From Ecdyonurus torrentis (taxonomy: Eukaryota; Arthropoda; Insecta; Ephemeroptera; Heptageniidae): 64,000 nucleotides of DNA. The translations under genes and the position numbers were made by a program. The stretch spans positions 40,889,492 through 40,953,491 of the forward strand of contig OX439131.1 in the NCBI GenBank assembly GCA_949318235.1, read 5' to 3'. Under the pieces are notes generated by a model that ran no database searches, was not told the DNA's origin, and saw nothing but the letters and a program-made list of their open reading frames with translations. Positions 32,690 to 44,095 of the stretch are shown here, in pieces; positions within the stretch are counted from its first letter, which is position 1; each line of letters opens with the position of its first letter.

Positions 32690-34822
32690 AAAATGCCTTT
32701 AAAAAAATTGAATATACATCGTGGTTTGATCAGGAAGCTTTTCTTCTCCGGAAATACGTGTTACACCTTTTATTTAAATTAAGAGCTTGTAGATTTAAAG
32801 ATAAGCAACTTCTTACTCATTTCAATTTAGTTAAAAAAGAATATATAAAATTACTCAATGTAAAACGGGATCTATTTCAAATTAAATATGAAGAAAATTT
32901 AGTTTCAATTGCGGAAAGCGTTCCATATACATATCTTAAAAAAGACAAAATTCTAAATGTCCAATGTCCCATTCCTGTTCATGATTGGGAGAATCACTTT
33001 AAAGAGATATTAAACTGTAAGAATCTTTCATCAGAAGATTCATTGAATTTAATTAGTTTAATAGATAATTATTCATCGGATATAATTTTTAAACCTATCT
33101 CTACCTTGGAATTAAATTCTGTTATTAACTCCATGAAAAATAATAAGGCAGCTGGCCCGGATTGTATTTCAAAGGAACATATTGCTGTCTGGGGTTTGCT
33201 TTCGGGCAACTGTTTAGCTAACTTTTTTAATCTATGTATTGAAAATAAGAAATTACCTCAAGTCTGGAAACAGTCTCGTTTAAAAGTTTTGTATAAAGGT
33301 AAAGGTAATATTCTGTCCACTAACTCCTATAGAGGAATTGCAAACTGTTACATCATGTTCAAAATGTTTGATAAAGTTATTTGTAAGAGAGTTTTTGATT
33401 GCACTAAGGATCTTATCCCAGATATACAGTTTGGGTTTATGCCAGGCAGATCAACAATTCAAGCCGTTAAATATTTGCATGCTCAGATTTTAAAAGATGT
33501 AGCTGAACCAAAAAGTTGTACATTCGTGCTATTCATTGACTTTCTAAAAGCATTCGACCTGGTTGATAGAAAGTTATTATTAAGTAAACTTATCGAAACT
33601 AAAAAGCTTCCGAAAGAAATACTTGTTGCTCTGGCCCTGCTACTGGAAGTCAATTTTGTAACTGTAAATGATGGTTTACTTCTCTCGGACCCTATCTTGC
33701 AAAGCAATGGAGTTTTGCAGGGGGGCCCGAGTAGTCCTCTTTTGTACAACCTTTTAACCTATGATATACTAACTATAATCGAGGAAATTGTTAATTTAAT
33801 AGCAGATGATCCTGAGATCTTTCTCAGTATCTATGCTGATGATTTGGCTATTATATGTAAAAACTTAGAAAAATTACAGAAAATTTTGGATAAATTAGTT
33901 AAATGGGCCTCTCTAAATGGGTTAAAAATAAATGCGAATAAAACAAAAATAATGAAGTTTAAATATGCAAGTGGTGGCCGCCCAAAAACAAACCCTCCTC
34001 CGGAAAATATCTACTGTAATGGAACTAAATTGGAGTTTGTAAGCTCATTTAAATATCTAGGTATTACCTTACAGCAATCAGGCAAGACATTTGCAGCTCA
34101 TGTCAAAGATAGAAGCAAAAGTGCCATCACAGCATCCTTCACCATATCAAACGTACATTTGCTATCTCTGAAAACGGCCATAAAACTTTTTCACCTGAAA
34201 ATATCACCTGTAGCATCTTATGGAATAGAGATTTTCTGGTCATATCTAACCATCACAGACTTCAACTTATTAGAGTCTGTAAAATCTCGTTTTCTTAAGA
34301 GAGCAATGTGCCTCTCAAAATATACAAAATCTAGACTAGTTTATGAACTTTCAGGAGAGGAGTTTTATGTACGGGAGCTGAGATTAAAATTTAATTTGCC
34401 AGAAACTGAAAATTTTATTAAGTTTGTTCAAATTAGAGAAAATAAAACCGATGATATTAATCTATCATTTTATAATACACCAGCTTTAAAAAATGATACA
34501 TGGAAAAACTCAAATCAGAGGAATCGTAATATTATCACCCGCTACGCGGCACACGGTTTTCATCACAAAATTTGTAACACTAAAGAATATCATATTTGTA
34601 ATAATAATTGTATCTGCTCCTTGTGTGGGATGTCATGTGAACAGTATCATCTCCTCACATGTTCTAGGAGACATTTAAGTATGGCCTACTATGCCGAGGG
34701 CACTGATCAACATGTATAATACTGTTATTTGATCTTGATATTATATGTAATGTTTATGAGTTGAATGTTTAGATGTATGTTGTACACGCAATGTGTTTAA
34801 TAAATAAATAAAAAAAAATACT
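32690..34822 (+). mobile_element. 5'-truncated non-LTR retrotransposon
   Basis: The reverse-transcriptase frame described separately is followed by about 100 bp of 3' untranslated sequence ending in AATAAATAAATA and poly(A), a typical non-LTR tail. Upstream the open frame stops near a poly(A) run at about 32690, so the expected endonuclease and gag-like regions are missing. Clear target-site duplications were not found. Confidence 0.8.
32758..34719 (+). CDS. non-LTR retrotransposon reverse transcriptase, 5'-truncated
   Basis: A 653-codon open frame from a GTG. The same frame reads upstream through a WFDQE motif, which normally lies between the endonuclease and RT domains, so the start here is only where an initiator-like codon occurs. 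RT blocks are in order: KAAGPDCISKEH, YRGIANCY, QFGFMPGRS, the motif A region FIDFLKAFD, GVLQGGPSSPLLYN, and the catalytic YADD at about residues 359-362. LKINANKTK and FKYLGITL follow. The C-terminus has a Cys-rich segment (CSLCGMSCEQYHLLTC) resembling the zinc-knuckle tail of several clades. The frame is uninterrupted, suggesting a young insertion. With no endonuclease it is unlikely to move by itself. Confidence 0.85.
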   Translation: MLHLLFKLRACRFKDKQLLTHFNLVKKEYIKLLNVKRDLFQIKYEENLVSIAESVPYTYLKKDKILNVQCPIPVHDWENHFKEILNCKNLSSEDSLNLISLIDNYSSDIIFKPISTLELNSVINSMKNNKAAGPDCISKEHIAVWGLLSGNCLANFFNLCIENKKLPQVWKQSRLKVLYKGKGNILSTNSYRGIANCYIMFKMFDKVICKRVFDCTKDLIPDIQFGFMPGRSTIQAVKYLHAQILKDVAEPKSCTFVLFIDFLKAFDLVDRKLLLSKLIETKKLPKEILVALALLLEVNFVTVNDGLLLSDPILQSNGVLQGGPSSPLLYNLLTYDILTIIEEIVNLIADDPEIFLSIYADDLAIICKNLEKLQKILDKLVKWASLNGLKINANKTKIMKFKYASGGRPKTNPPPENIYCNGTKLEFVSSFKYLGITLQQSGKTFAAHVKDRSKSAITASFTISNVHLLSLKTAIKLFHLKISPVASYGIEIFWSYLTITDFNLLESVKSRFLKRAMCLSKYTKSRLVYELSGEEFYVRELRLKFNLPETENFIKFVQIRENKTDDINLSFYNTPALKNDTWKNSNQRNRNIITRYAAHGFHHKICNTKEYHICNNNCICSLCGMSCEQYHLLTCSRRHLSMAYYAEGTDQHV

Positions 34823-35215
34823 AGATCATTGCAAGAGGGTAAGATAATCTGAGGCATTTTAATGTCAATTTGTGCTTTTTGAATATAAATATTTGTGTCT
34901 TTTTTTTTTTTTATAGTCATATTATACTTTTCAGGTATCCTTTATTTTATTAATACAGATAAGTTTTTTTTAATTATTATTATTTTGAAAGGAAAATTAA
35001 ATGATTAATTAAGTTCCAGAATTGTAAATAATTGCAAATAAATGTGTACAATTATCTAATATATATATTTTTTGTTATTATTTTTGAAGCACGTGGACAT
35101 CCTAGCAGCCTAGTAAACTAGGAGCTTTTTTCAATGTGTGGATTGCAAAAGTAACTGTTGGATTTAAGATGTCACTCCCATAGTAGGCCCAGCAGCTCAT
35201 CTGACGTTACTAATA

Positions 35216-35328
35216 AGTGCTGTTCGTAAACCCTGTTCTCGTCTGCACCAAAAATGACGATCGCCTATGGTTATTAAATGGAATGCGCATTTTTTGGTGC
35301 AAGAGAACAGGGTTTACGAACAGCACTA
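35216..35328. mobile_element. MITE family B copy 1
   Basis: Arms of about 38 bp are nearly perfect inverted repeats starting AGTGCTGTTCGTAAACCCTG. The centre is a short A/T-rich spacer. A second copy lies at 43665-43780. About 113 bp, no coding capacity. Confidence 0.8.
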
Positions 35329-35802
35329 TATAATATAGTGAGGTTCTTCACTCGGACAAATTGTAATCCACTTGTGCAAAAGCTGTGGTTTACTGGGGGA
35401 TATTACATAAATTTTCTCCTTTTTTATGGAAGCCTAAAATATATTTGTCATTCCCTCTGATCAAATTATATATTGTTTCCTTTTTTTTTATTTTTTTATT
35501 TTTTTTTTTTTTTTATACCAATATTATAACATTTATAATTGTATGGAATTCTATTTTTAATTTTTTAACAAATTATGTCAACCAAATTTTTTCTCATTTA
35601 TTAATTAACGAGCTAAAACTTGTAAACTAAATGGATAAAAAAATAAAAAATTTCCCATATTTGCCAACTTTTGAAAAGAGCGCATAGCGCAAAATTTATT
35701 AATTTTGGGAGGGATTGGAGGGGGAGGGGGGGGGGAGTAGTACAAAAAAGCAACACGCAGCACTTGGCGCTTGCATCGAAAATAAATCGCCAACATTTCA
35801 AA

Positions 35803-38384
35803 ATGTCAGCTGTCGAGTGGGATGAAGTTAAACGCTTGGCAGCAGATTTTCAACGAGCTCAGCTTAGCTCCACAGTTCAGAGGTAAAATAATACAATTTA
35901 TAGATATATGGATATGCATCTTTTGATAAATTGTATCAGTCATTTCAGTAGAACAAGAGCATTGTCCATAAAAATAGTAAAAAGCAATTTCTGTTTTGTC
36001 TGTTACGCCCCTTTTTGTAAAGAACAACATTTATTTTGCTTTATTATTTTCTTACCCAGTGCTTAAAAATCAGTAAAAATTAAGAGTTAATTATCTTTTA
36101 TATTTAATTAATATTATTATGTTATTTTGTTCCCAGACTGTCAGAGCGAAATTGTGTTATCATCGTAACACAACTTTTGAAAGAAAAGTTATTGGATGTC
36201 ATATTCACAACAGATGGAAAAGAATATGTCACGCCACAGCAATTATCCAGAGAAATTCAGGATGAGCTTTATGTTAATGGAGGTAATGTATTAACAGTAA
36301 AATAAAATTGGGTTATATGTTTTAGTTTGTACTCATATAAGTTTTTCCCTCAGGTCGGATGAACTTAGTTGACTTGGCTCATACTCTAAATGTGGATTTA
36401 AGTCATATTGAAGCTAGAGCTCATGAATTAGTAAGGAACAGTCAAACTGGATGTTCGATTATCCTTGGACAACTGTTACATTCCAGCTATCTACATCAGT
36501 TGGCATCACAAATCAATGATACTTTACAAGAAAGTGGAACAATAAATGTCGGAGATTTAACTCGACAGTTTGATTTACCTGGGGACTATTTACAATCGGT
36601 TAGTATCCTATAATATTGATGCTGTTGTGGCTAAACCACTCTTCTACTTTTAGCAAGTTTGCCTACTTAAACACCTCTTCGTTTATCGGGATAGCCATAA
36701 AAAAAAAAACGCATCCACATTTATCATGACAACAGGTAAAAAAAAAACGCTTCTATACATAAGAAAACAGGCGTAGAAGTTTTTTTTTTATCTGGTGTCG
36801 CGATAAATGTAGATGCATGTTTTTGTAGCTATCCCAATAATCGTAGATGAGTGAAAGTAGGCAAACCTGCTAAAAGTAGAAGTGTAGTTTAGCCTCAATT
36901 AAGAGCCTCAATATGTTAATCCTCTGATTAAAAAAAAAAAAAACAAAGAAAGTTAAATAATTACATATTTCTAGCTGGTAGAACGAGAACTGGGACGTAG
37001 TATTCAAGGCCAACAAGATCCCCATGATCCTCGAGTTATTTTTACTGAAAGATTTGTTGCACGCTGTAGAGCTGCACTTAGAGGAGCTCTTTGTGCTGTT
37101 ACTAAACCTACACCAATCTCTAGCTTACTAACTGTATGCAACCTATCGGAGAGACTTTTCTTCTGTAAGTATTGAAGTATGTACCGTATTTTGTAATAAT
37201 ACATTTTCCTGACAATAATCATAATGTGTTTTATTTGACAGCTATATTTGACAGTCTACGTGAGGCCAAGCAAGTATCTGGAATATTGACAGGCAAACAG
37301 GGGTCCAATAGCCTGTTTGTACCATCTATTTACAGCAAGTGTCAGAGTGATTGGGTCAATAATTTCTATCGACAGAATGGCTACCTTGGTAAGTGGGTTA
37401 AAAAAAAAAATAATAAATAAGTGTATAAATAATAAATTTTTTTGAATTGGATTTTTTTCCCCCAAAACAGAATATGATGCTTTGGGACGTCTTGGTATAT
37501 CTGATGCCAGTGGATTCATTAAAAGACACTTCCAGTCTGATAAACTGTTATACCTTTCATCCTGTGCTGTTGGACCTGCACTTGTTGATCAAGTAGAAGC
37601 ATCTCTAGAGGAAGCACTTGCTACAGGAACCTGGCTTGATTTGATGGTAATATTATATATGAAATAAAATACTGTACTTTTTTATTATTATTTTGCATGA
37701 CAATTTTCATAACAATATTTAGGTATCACACACATTTTTTTATGCAAATTGCCATGAAAAAAAAAAAAAAAAAACTTTGTATGTGAAAACACCTTAAGAC
37801 TCAGAAAAAATACTAATAAACATATACAAACAGATAAAAATAAATAAAAAATATAGTGTTCAGCAGATAATAAATTTATTTTTTTGTTGCAGCCTTTACT
37901 TCCTTCGGTGTTTTCTGAAGAAGATGGAGGTCAGATTGTAGAAGCCGTATTGAAACGAGGCAAACAGTCTGTAACTCCTCCTAGAGTCATGTGTGGTTGC
38001 ATGGTGGTACCTGGACAACTTATATCAAGTTTATCAACTGCTATGCAGCCTCTAGTTCAGAAGAGAGCTCTGGAGGTATGAAAGTTTTCATTATGTGTAC
38101 ACATATCGCTGGGCTAGAGCACAAACCGTATAGGTATCTACAAAAGCAGCAAAGTAAAAATTCTTATATTTTGGTTTATTGTTTTGAACTTTGTTGCTTT
38201 TGTTAGATATACGGTTTGTGGTTTGTGCTCTAACCCAATGATATGATTGTAATAATATATTTTGCCATCCAAAACCTCACACTAAATTTGCAATGTAACT
38301 CCCATGGGAAAAACTGGTGCTGAATTTAAAAGGTAAAAAATATTATCACAATCATCAATCATGTGTACTACTATGGATTTGGTA

Positions 38385-38452
<68 letters not shown>

Positions 38453-39545
38453 AAAATCTCTTTTGTTGTAATATATAGGGTGTGTACGCATGACGTCCTT
38501 CTGAGTGCTTTTCGATGCTCTTCTTGAGCAATAATTAACATTGCTCAGCATATGACAAACATAGTTTTTGGCTATTTTCTTTGGAAAATTGGCTATTTTT
38601 TTGGTTATTATTATTTTTCTTGCATTATTGAGGTACTAATTCAACCTGTTAACAGCATCAATGCTCTCAAAAAAATTGCTAAGTATTTTTAAACTGGCAA
38701 AAATGTGCCATTTTCGTATACCGGCCAATGTTATGTAGTACTCACTTATGATGCCAACTTTAACATGAATGAAAACACCCCCCTAAATTTACAGGTTTTA
38801 TGCATGTTTATATTTGAGGTTTAGTACATGATTTCATGTGTATGTGATTTCAGGCTGTAACATCAGGCAGACTGGCACAAGCAGATGCTGAGAATAGAAT
38901 CCAAGCAATGGGTGGCAAAGGACAAGTGGACAAAGATGATGATATGGGAGGTTCAAAGGCAGACAAGAGAGAGGAAAGAAGAAAGAAAGCAACAGGAGGA
39001 AAAGGTGGTGGTGGCACTCAGGTAATTATTTCATAACCGTTTAGTTTGTTTTCAAATAAGTTAAGTCCACTTATCAACAAAGCTCAAATTAGCATATTTA
39101 TAAAACATTCAAATCCACCTTATCAATAAGTGGACTTGAATTGATTAGAAAACAAAATGTGCAAATATTATATTTAAAAGTTCAGATCTCTAATCTCTTT
39201 CAAAAAAATTTATAGGGTAGAGAAACCAAAACTCGCTCCACAAAAAAGAAGCAGAGAGGAGGTCGAGCTGCTGACATGGACTCAGATGATGAGGACAATA
39301 CTCCCAGCAGCAGTAGCAACAAACCTGCAGTTTTACAGCTTGTTTTAATTCAGGATATTAAGAAAGAACTCAAGACTCAGTCTAGCCTTGCTGACTGCCC
39401 TGAAGAACTTATGGAGGAAATTGCTGCATTCTTGTTGCCGTGAGTTGGATTGAATTTTCCTTATTATGTTTTGTGTACTAAATCAAAAGCAAAGAAATAG
39501 TTTTTATTTTTATAATTAAAGCAAACTGTATGGGAAATTGTATTA

Positions 39546-39587
<42 letters not shown>

Positions 39588-42114
39588 CGTACTGTAAAGA
39601 AATATCAAGGAAAATAAACTATTGCTATTAGGTATGATATATTTGAAAGAAAAAGATATGAGAAAACCAGCAAGGGCCTTACTATAGTGAAGAGAGTCCC
39701 ATGTTTCTCTCTGAGTCTGTAAGGACTAATGTAGGCATAACATATTCCATTTCTTTTGGAGTTTAGTGCAAAATGCTATCTAACGTGTTAGTTTTTATCT
39801 CTGTAATGGCAAGATTTCAAAAAAAACTATGGGCGACTCTTTTCTCTATGGTAACTAGTAAGGCCTTTGCTGGTTTTGTCCTAACTTTTTCTTTCAAATT
39901 CTTTAATTACTGTAAGAGACACAATGATAGAATTGAATAGAGAATGAATGCTCATTGACTTTTAAACTAGTATTGTATTTTGTTAACTATATACTAGATC
40001 TACACACTGTATTAACTACTGGAACATAAAGAATGTTTTCAATAATCATATTTTTATTTTTATATTTTACAGTTCATTACAACAAGCAGCTCTAAGCACA
40101 GCTCGACAGATTGCAGAAACAACAAAGGCATCTCAAGCTCACTCTAGACGTCAAACTCATGCAGAACTTCAAGAACGCCTCTCCTCACTTCTGCAGAGTT
40201 TACGTATGTTTGAGAAAGGATTGAAGCACCTTCAGAGTGATACAGATACACAACAAGGACTTACTAAGTACTTGTTGAAAACTCTGGGGTCAGAACTGGC
40301 AGGAGAAATCTTTAGTTTTGCTTGTCAGGAACATTTAGCTCATCCAGCACCACCGGAGGCTAAGAATGTTACTCCAGAGGTGAGAATTTATGATTTTTAC
40401 AGTTATTTATTCTTTGGCCATATGTAATGTAATTCATGTAAAGATAAAAAAAAATTCAACCACTTTATCAATATTGTTAGAAAAGTGCTATGATGAGGAA
40501 GGCAAACATATTTAGGGAATAATGCATGTTCTAAAGGAGAACATGGTCCTGAATTGATAGATATATGAATTTCTAATTTTTAAGTTCATTAAGTATTTTA
40601 AATTAATTTTTAAAGTCACGAAATGAAATCACAGTTGGTATGTAACTTTTTCCTATGCATAAGTTACTGACCGTGACATCATTTTTCAATTTTCAAAAAT
40701 TAATTCAAAATACTTAATGAACTCAAAAATTAAAAATTTGCATATCAATCGATCCAGGACAACTATTTTTTTAGAATATGAAATAAAATACTCCTACCCT
40801 TCCCCCTTTTTTTGTCTTCTTCATTATTGACAAATAATTAAAATGAGATGTATTAATTATGATGTATTTTTAATCAGTTGCGCACCAAGTTGCTGGGAGA
40901 CTTTCCTGCTCCACTACGTCAGGCACTCGCTCCTCTGCACAAAGCAGTGTCTGGCAGTTCTGTGGATGATTTGTACACTGCAGTTGACAGTGCTCTTGCT
41001 CCTGGAGCCTGTGATGTGGTGGTTAGGAAACCTGATAAAAAGAAAGAAAGGTATGTAATTATTTCATTATATTATTATGTTGCTTAACTCTCGTTGGAAA
41101 AAAAATACATTCTTTAAAATGTTAAATTTAGTGTTAGGAATGTGATCAATTATTTTCTATATTGTATCAAACAAACAAAAAAACTTAGGAAATATGTTGT
41201 GTACTTTTTTTCATGTCTACAGAAGGAACACGAGGTATGGTCAAGCATGGTTTTAAATTGAGAATAATTTTCATTTGTAGAATTATGACAAATTAATGAT
41301 TTTTTAAGCATGTTTGTGTGGTATGATTATTTCTATACTTTAGTAAATTTGTATGCAGACTTGGTGTTGTTATATGAAAAAACATAGTGGTTAATGATAC
41401 TAAATAATAGGATAGAGCACTGTGTATTGAAAATTAATGCAAAGTGAAATTATCTAATTGTGATAGTTAATGGGACAGGGATTCAAATTAATTCACTAGA
41501 CATCAAATCAAACTAACTAACTATCAAAATTAGAGATTTTGCTTTGTATTAATTTTCAGTGCTCTAATTTCTCTCATCCCACTTCAATCCTATTGTTTTA
41601 GTAGACTTGTTGTATTATACAGTATATAAAAAAAAAATCTTCCTGTTTCAACAGTCTTTGATGTTTTTCTTTGTGCAGTTCACAAAATGCATGATTGACT
41701 TACATAAATTGACACATACATAATGATGACTGTGTATTAATTTTGCTATGATATTCTCTTTCTTACAGACAACAACTATTAACCCACCGTATGTCTCTAC
41801 TAGAGCAACTGAATCAATGTCAGGAGCCAGCCTTGGCACTTCACTTTACCACTCTTCTGCTCTTCCAAGCAGCAACTCAGCAACCTCTACACGCATCGGG
41901 CAAGTTTGTCTCTGCAATCCTAGCATTTCTCAAGCCAAGCTTACCTGTGGACACTTATACCTTTCTTCAGAAATATCATGGTGAGTTGCAAAATAATGTT
42001 TTTATTAGTATCCGACATTGATTCCCTCCCCCCCCCCCCCCTGATAAAGGAGCAACTATTTTGAGACCGACTTAAAGCAATTGAGCTCACATCCGAGTCC
42101 GTTTCAATGTATTA

Positions 42115-42177
<63 letters not shown>

Positions 42178-44095
42178 GTTTATTGATCAGAAGATTACAT
42201 ACAGTAATATAGATCTTGTCCAAGGAGAAAAAAAAAACAAACACACAAAATAAATATTTACAGAATATACAAAAATAGTCCCTCCTCTACTACAACTCAC
42301 AAATTTGCAACTTTGTGCTTGTTTTGAAATATTTGTATAAATAATTCAGCGTCAATCTCATAGAACTCTTTTAAGTTATACAAGACACATTTACACATCA
42401 AATCGACAACTATGTTCCTCACATTTTTATTATTACAATTTAGGGATATTAAGAATTTTGAAAGATGATTGTAAATTGATGTACATTGATTTTTAGGACT
42501 TTTAGTGGTAAGTGTCAGATTATTAGATTCATTATGAATTAGATTGCTTGATCTGGTCATATGTTGATGAACATCCACGTTTCTTGTAAAGAACCATGGA
42601 TGCTTGTAAACAAAGCATATAACTTCAACAACATATAGACCAGTCACTGTTAGTATACGATTTTGGGCAAACAATCCCCTACAGGATTCTCTGAAAGGTT
42701 TGTTACACAGAGTTCTAATGGCTTTCTTTTGTAACAAGAGAATCCTGTGTGTATGTGTAGAGCTCCCCCAAAAGACCAACCCATATTGCAATCTAGACTG
42801 AAAATGAGCAAAGTATACAGATTTAAGGGATGAGGCAGGTATAACATTTGATAATTTTTTTAATAGATAACATGCAGAGCTCAATTTAGAAGAGATTTTA
42901 TTTATATGTTCAAACCAGGATAAGTTTTCATTGACAGTGAGACCAAGGAAACACATACTGTGTACTCTTTCAATTATAGTATCACCTATTTTTATATCCA
43001 AGATCTCAGGAATTTTTTTATTATGTACAGTATGGAAAATTACATATTTAGTTTTACTCTCATTGACAACCAGTGAATTTTCTTCACAATACTTAAGCAT
43101 ATGAGAGGTTTGTATATTTGCCTCCTTAGTAATAGATACAAAATCTTGACTCTCATTACTTAAAAGATGGCTGGTGTCATCGGCATATACTATGACTGTG
43201 CCTGTTTTGAGATGATCCTTTATGTCATTATTAGCTAACAAAAAAATATAAGGACCCATATTAGATCCTTGAGGAACTCCCCTATTAAGTGAATGAGATA
43301 ACGATGTATTTATGAAGGGATATTTATTGTCAAAATTTTTGATAACTACGACTTGTGTCCTATTTTGCATAAAAGACACATTGCGGGATGCGTACTACAT
43401 TAAAAAAACAAACAGAAGTCAATGTGATCAAAATCACAGTTGTTTCTTTGTTAGTCAATACTTGTCCATATGAGAGGGGGGGGGGGGGGTTGTTTAAGAT
43501 TATTATTATTAATTTTTTTTACTAGGTCTTAAAAATTGTTATTTTGCTTTCATAAACATTATGGTACTGTTTGTCAGTGCAATAGTATTAAATAGGAATT
43601 GTGATTAATGTTCACAAATAAATCCAAACCCATATCATACTGTTCTTAATAGATAATAGAAATTATGTTCGTAAACCCTGTTCTTTGTGCACCAAACCAT
43701 AAAAAATGGACGATCACCTAATGCTTTTTAAATGGTATTGCGCATTTTTTTAGAGCAAGGGAACAGGGTTTACAAACATCATTAGAACAACATACATAGA
43801 TTTAAAAAATTGGAAATTGGGAAGTCAAGCTATTAATTTAATTGACAGGTATTTATAAGAAATAAAAAAATAAAGAAATTGTTTATTTATTTGCTATCTT
43901 TGTATGTTAACAAGAGTCTTAATTGTTTCAGATCTGGTCCTGAAGTTACTGGGAGGTTCAGATGAAGAACAACAAGCTCAAGCTAAGTCAGAGCTAGAAG
44001 ATGGTCTGGCAGAATTAAAAGACATAGCAGTGACCCTCAAGAAGTTGCCTGTCCAAGATAAATCACTTCCGAGCAAAGAACAGCTCTCAGATTGA
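35803..44095 (+). CDS. UFL1: E3 UFM1-protein ligase 1
   Basis: UFL1 is the ligase or scaffold that, with UFC1 and DDRGK1, attaches the ubiquitin-like UFM1 to targets such as ribosomal protein uL24 at the ER membrane. Exons: 35803-35882, 36137-36282, 36354-36598, 36975-37164, 37242-37388, 37471-37646, 37893-38075, 38854-39021, 39216-39439, 40073-40379, 40878-41050, 41769-41980, 43932-44095. They join without a frame break into 804 aa; human UFL1 is 794 aa. The N-terminus ([11 protein letters not shown] in the family, [11 protein letters not shown] here) and LSERNC are strongly conserved. VFVPDIYS-like and [15 protein letters not shown] segments follow. A Lys/Gly-rich stretch ([12 protein letters not shown], about residues 420-445) precedes an acidic DSDDEDN patch. 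The C-terminal half is helical. Introns 3, 7, 8, 9, 10, 11 and 12 each contain an inverted-repeat or retrotransposon insertion. A polyadenylation signal lies at 44170. Confidence 0.95.
36629..36896. mobile_element. foldback element in UFL1 intron 3
   Basis: Imperfect palindrome: GGCTAAACCACTCTTCTAC and TTTGCCTAC on the left mirror GTAGGCAAA and GTAGAAGTGTAGTTTAGCC on the right. The inner arms also pair (GGGATAGC with GCTATCCC). About 268 bp, no coding capacity. Confidence 0.7.
38102..38245. mobile_element. foldback element in UFL1 intron 7
   Basis: Inverted ends CATATCGCTGGGCTAGAGC and GCTCTAACCCAATGATATG. Complementarity continues through ACAAACCGTATA and AAAAGCAGCAAAGT. About 144 bp. Confidence 0.7.
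38391..38449. repeat. (CT)n microsatellite in UFL1 intron 7
   Basis: A perfect CT tract of about 59 bp, 28 bp before a family D MITE. Confidence 0.9.
38477..38785 (+). mobile_element. MITE family D copy in UFL1 intron 7
   Basis: Nearly collinear with 30349-30656 throughout, including TAGGGTGTGTACGCATGACG at the left and the CAACCTGTTAACAGCATC segment. The right end is slightly altered by a C run. It is in the same orientation as the 30-kb copy. Confidence 0.75.
39045..39156. mobile_element. foldback element in UFL1 intron 8
   Basis: TTTGTTTTCAAATAAG and AAGTCCACTTAT on the left mirror ATAAGTGGACTT and TTAGAAAACAAA on the right. The element fills most of the 194-bp intron. Confidence 0.65.
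39548..39584. repeat. poly(A) run in UFL1 intron 9
   Basis: About 36 consecutive A residues, just before a foldback element. Confidence 0.9.
39640..39900. mobile_element. foldback element in UFL1 intron 9
   Basis: ATTTGAAAGAAAAAG and AAAACCAGCAAGGGCCTTACT on the left mirror AGTAAGGCCTTTGCTGGTTTT and CTTTTTCTTTCAAAT on the right. About 260 bp. The internal GAAGAG-GTCCCAT segment also appears inside the repeat at 46.1 kb, so the two may be related. Confidence 0.7.
40545..40762. mobile_element. foldback element in UFL1 intron 10
   Basis: Palindrome of about 218 bp. GTCCTGAATTGATAG and TTCATTAAGTATTTT on the left mirror AAAATACTTAATGAA and ATCGATCCAGGAC on the right. No coding capacity. Confidence 0.7.
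41405..41598. mobile_element. foldback element in UFL1 intron 11
   Basis: AATAGGAT, TAGAGCACTG and GAAAATTAATGCAAAG on the left mirror CTTTGTATTAATTTTC, CAGTGCTCTA and ATCCTATT on the right. About 194 bp. The TAGAGCA motif also occurs in the arms of the 46.4-kb repeat. Confidence 0.65.
42114..42176. repeat. (TAAA)n microsatellite, retrotransposon tail
   Basis: About 15 units of AATA/TAAA at the 3' end of the minus-strand non-LTR copy. Non-LTR elements of several clades end in such tetranucleotide runs. Confidence 0.85.
42297..43379 (-). pseudogene. reverse transcriptase fragment of a non-LTR element
   Basis: A 360-codon frame covering the C-terminal half of a reverse transcriptase. It opens in the MQNRTQ region that precedes block [15 protein letters not shown] (block B) and the catalytic YADD at about residues 65-68 follow, then [11 protein letters not shown] (block D) and [13 protein letters not shown] (block E). 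A conserved thumb-like tail ([20 protein letters not shown]) completes it. The finger blocks, block A and all upstream domains are missing, so it cannot be an active enzyme. The family differs from the 32.7-kb copy. It is carried antisense within UFL1. Confidence 0.85.
43665..43780. mobile_element. MITE family B copy 2, in UFL1 intron 12
   Basis: Inverted ends ATGTTCGTAAACCCTGTTC and GAACAGGGTTTACAAACAT. Alignable with 35216-35328 throughout, with more divergence between the arms. About 116 bp. Confidence 0.75.

Larger units (their letters stand above)
28498..35802. other. spacer between PGGT1B and UFL1, transposon-filled
   Basis: About 7.3 kb without a host gene. It holds two copies of foldback family C, a small inverted-repeat element, a family D element, a non-LTR retrotransposon and a family B MITE, each listed separately. 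The remainder is AT-rich with poly(A/T) runs. A possible PGGT1B polyadenylation signal (AATAAA) is at about 29527, beyond the first foldback element, which would place that element in the 3' untranslated region. Confidence 0.6.
42114..43400 (-). mobile_element. 5'-truncated non-LTR retrotransposon, antisense in UFL1 intron 12
   Basis: Coding frame 43379 to 42297 on the minus strand, followed by about 120 bp of 3' sequence and a TTTA tetranucleotide tail (42114-42176). Upstream of codon 1 the frame soon reaches a stop, so the 5' half of the reverse transcriptase, the endonuclease and ORF1 are absent. This is the usual outcome of incomplete reverse transcription. It accounts for much of the nearly 2-kb intron. 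Confidence 0.8.

Noticed and set aside
33483..33749. 88-codon minus-strand frame within the reverse transcriptase
   Set aside because: A shadow of the intact plus-strand RT frame.
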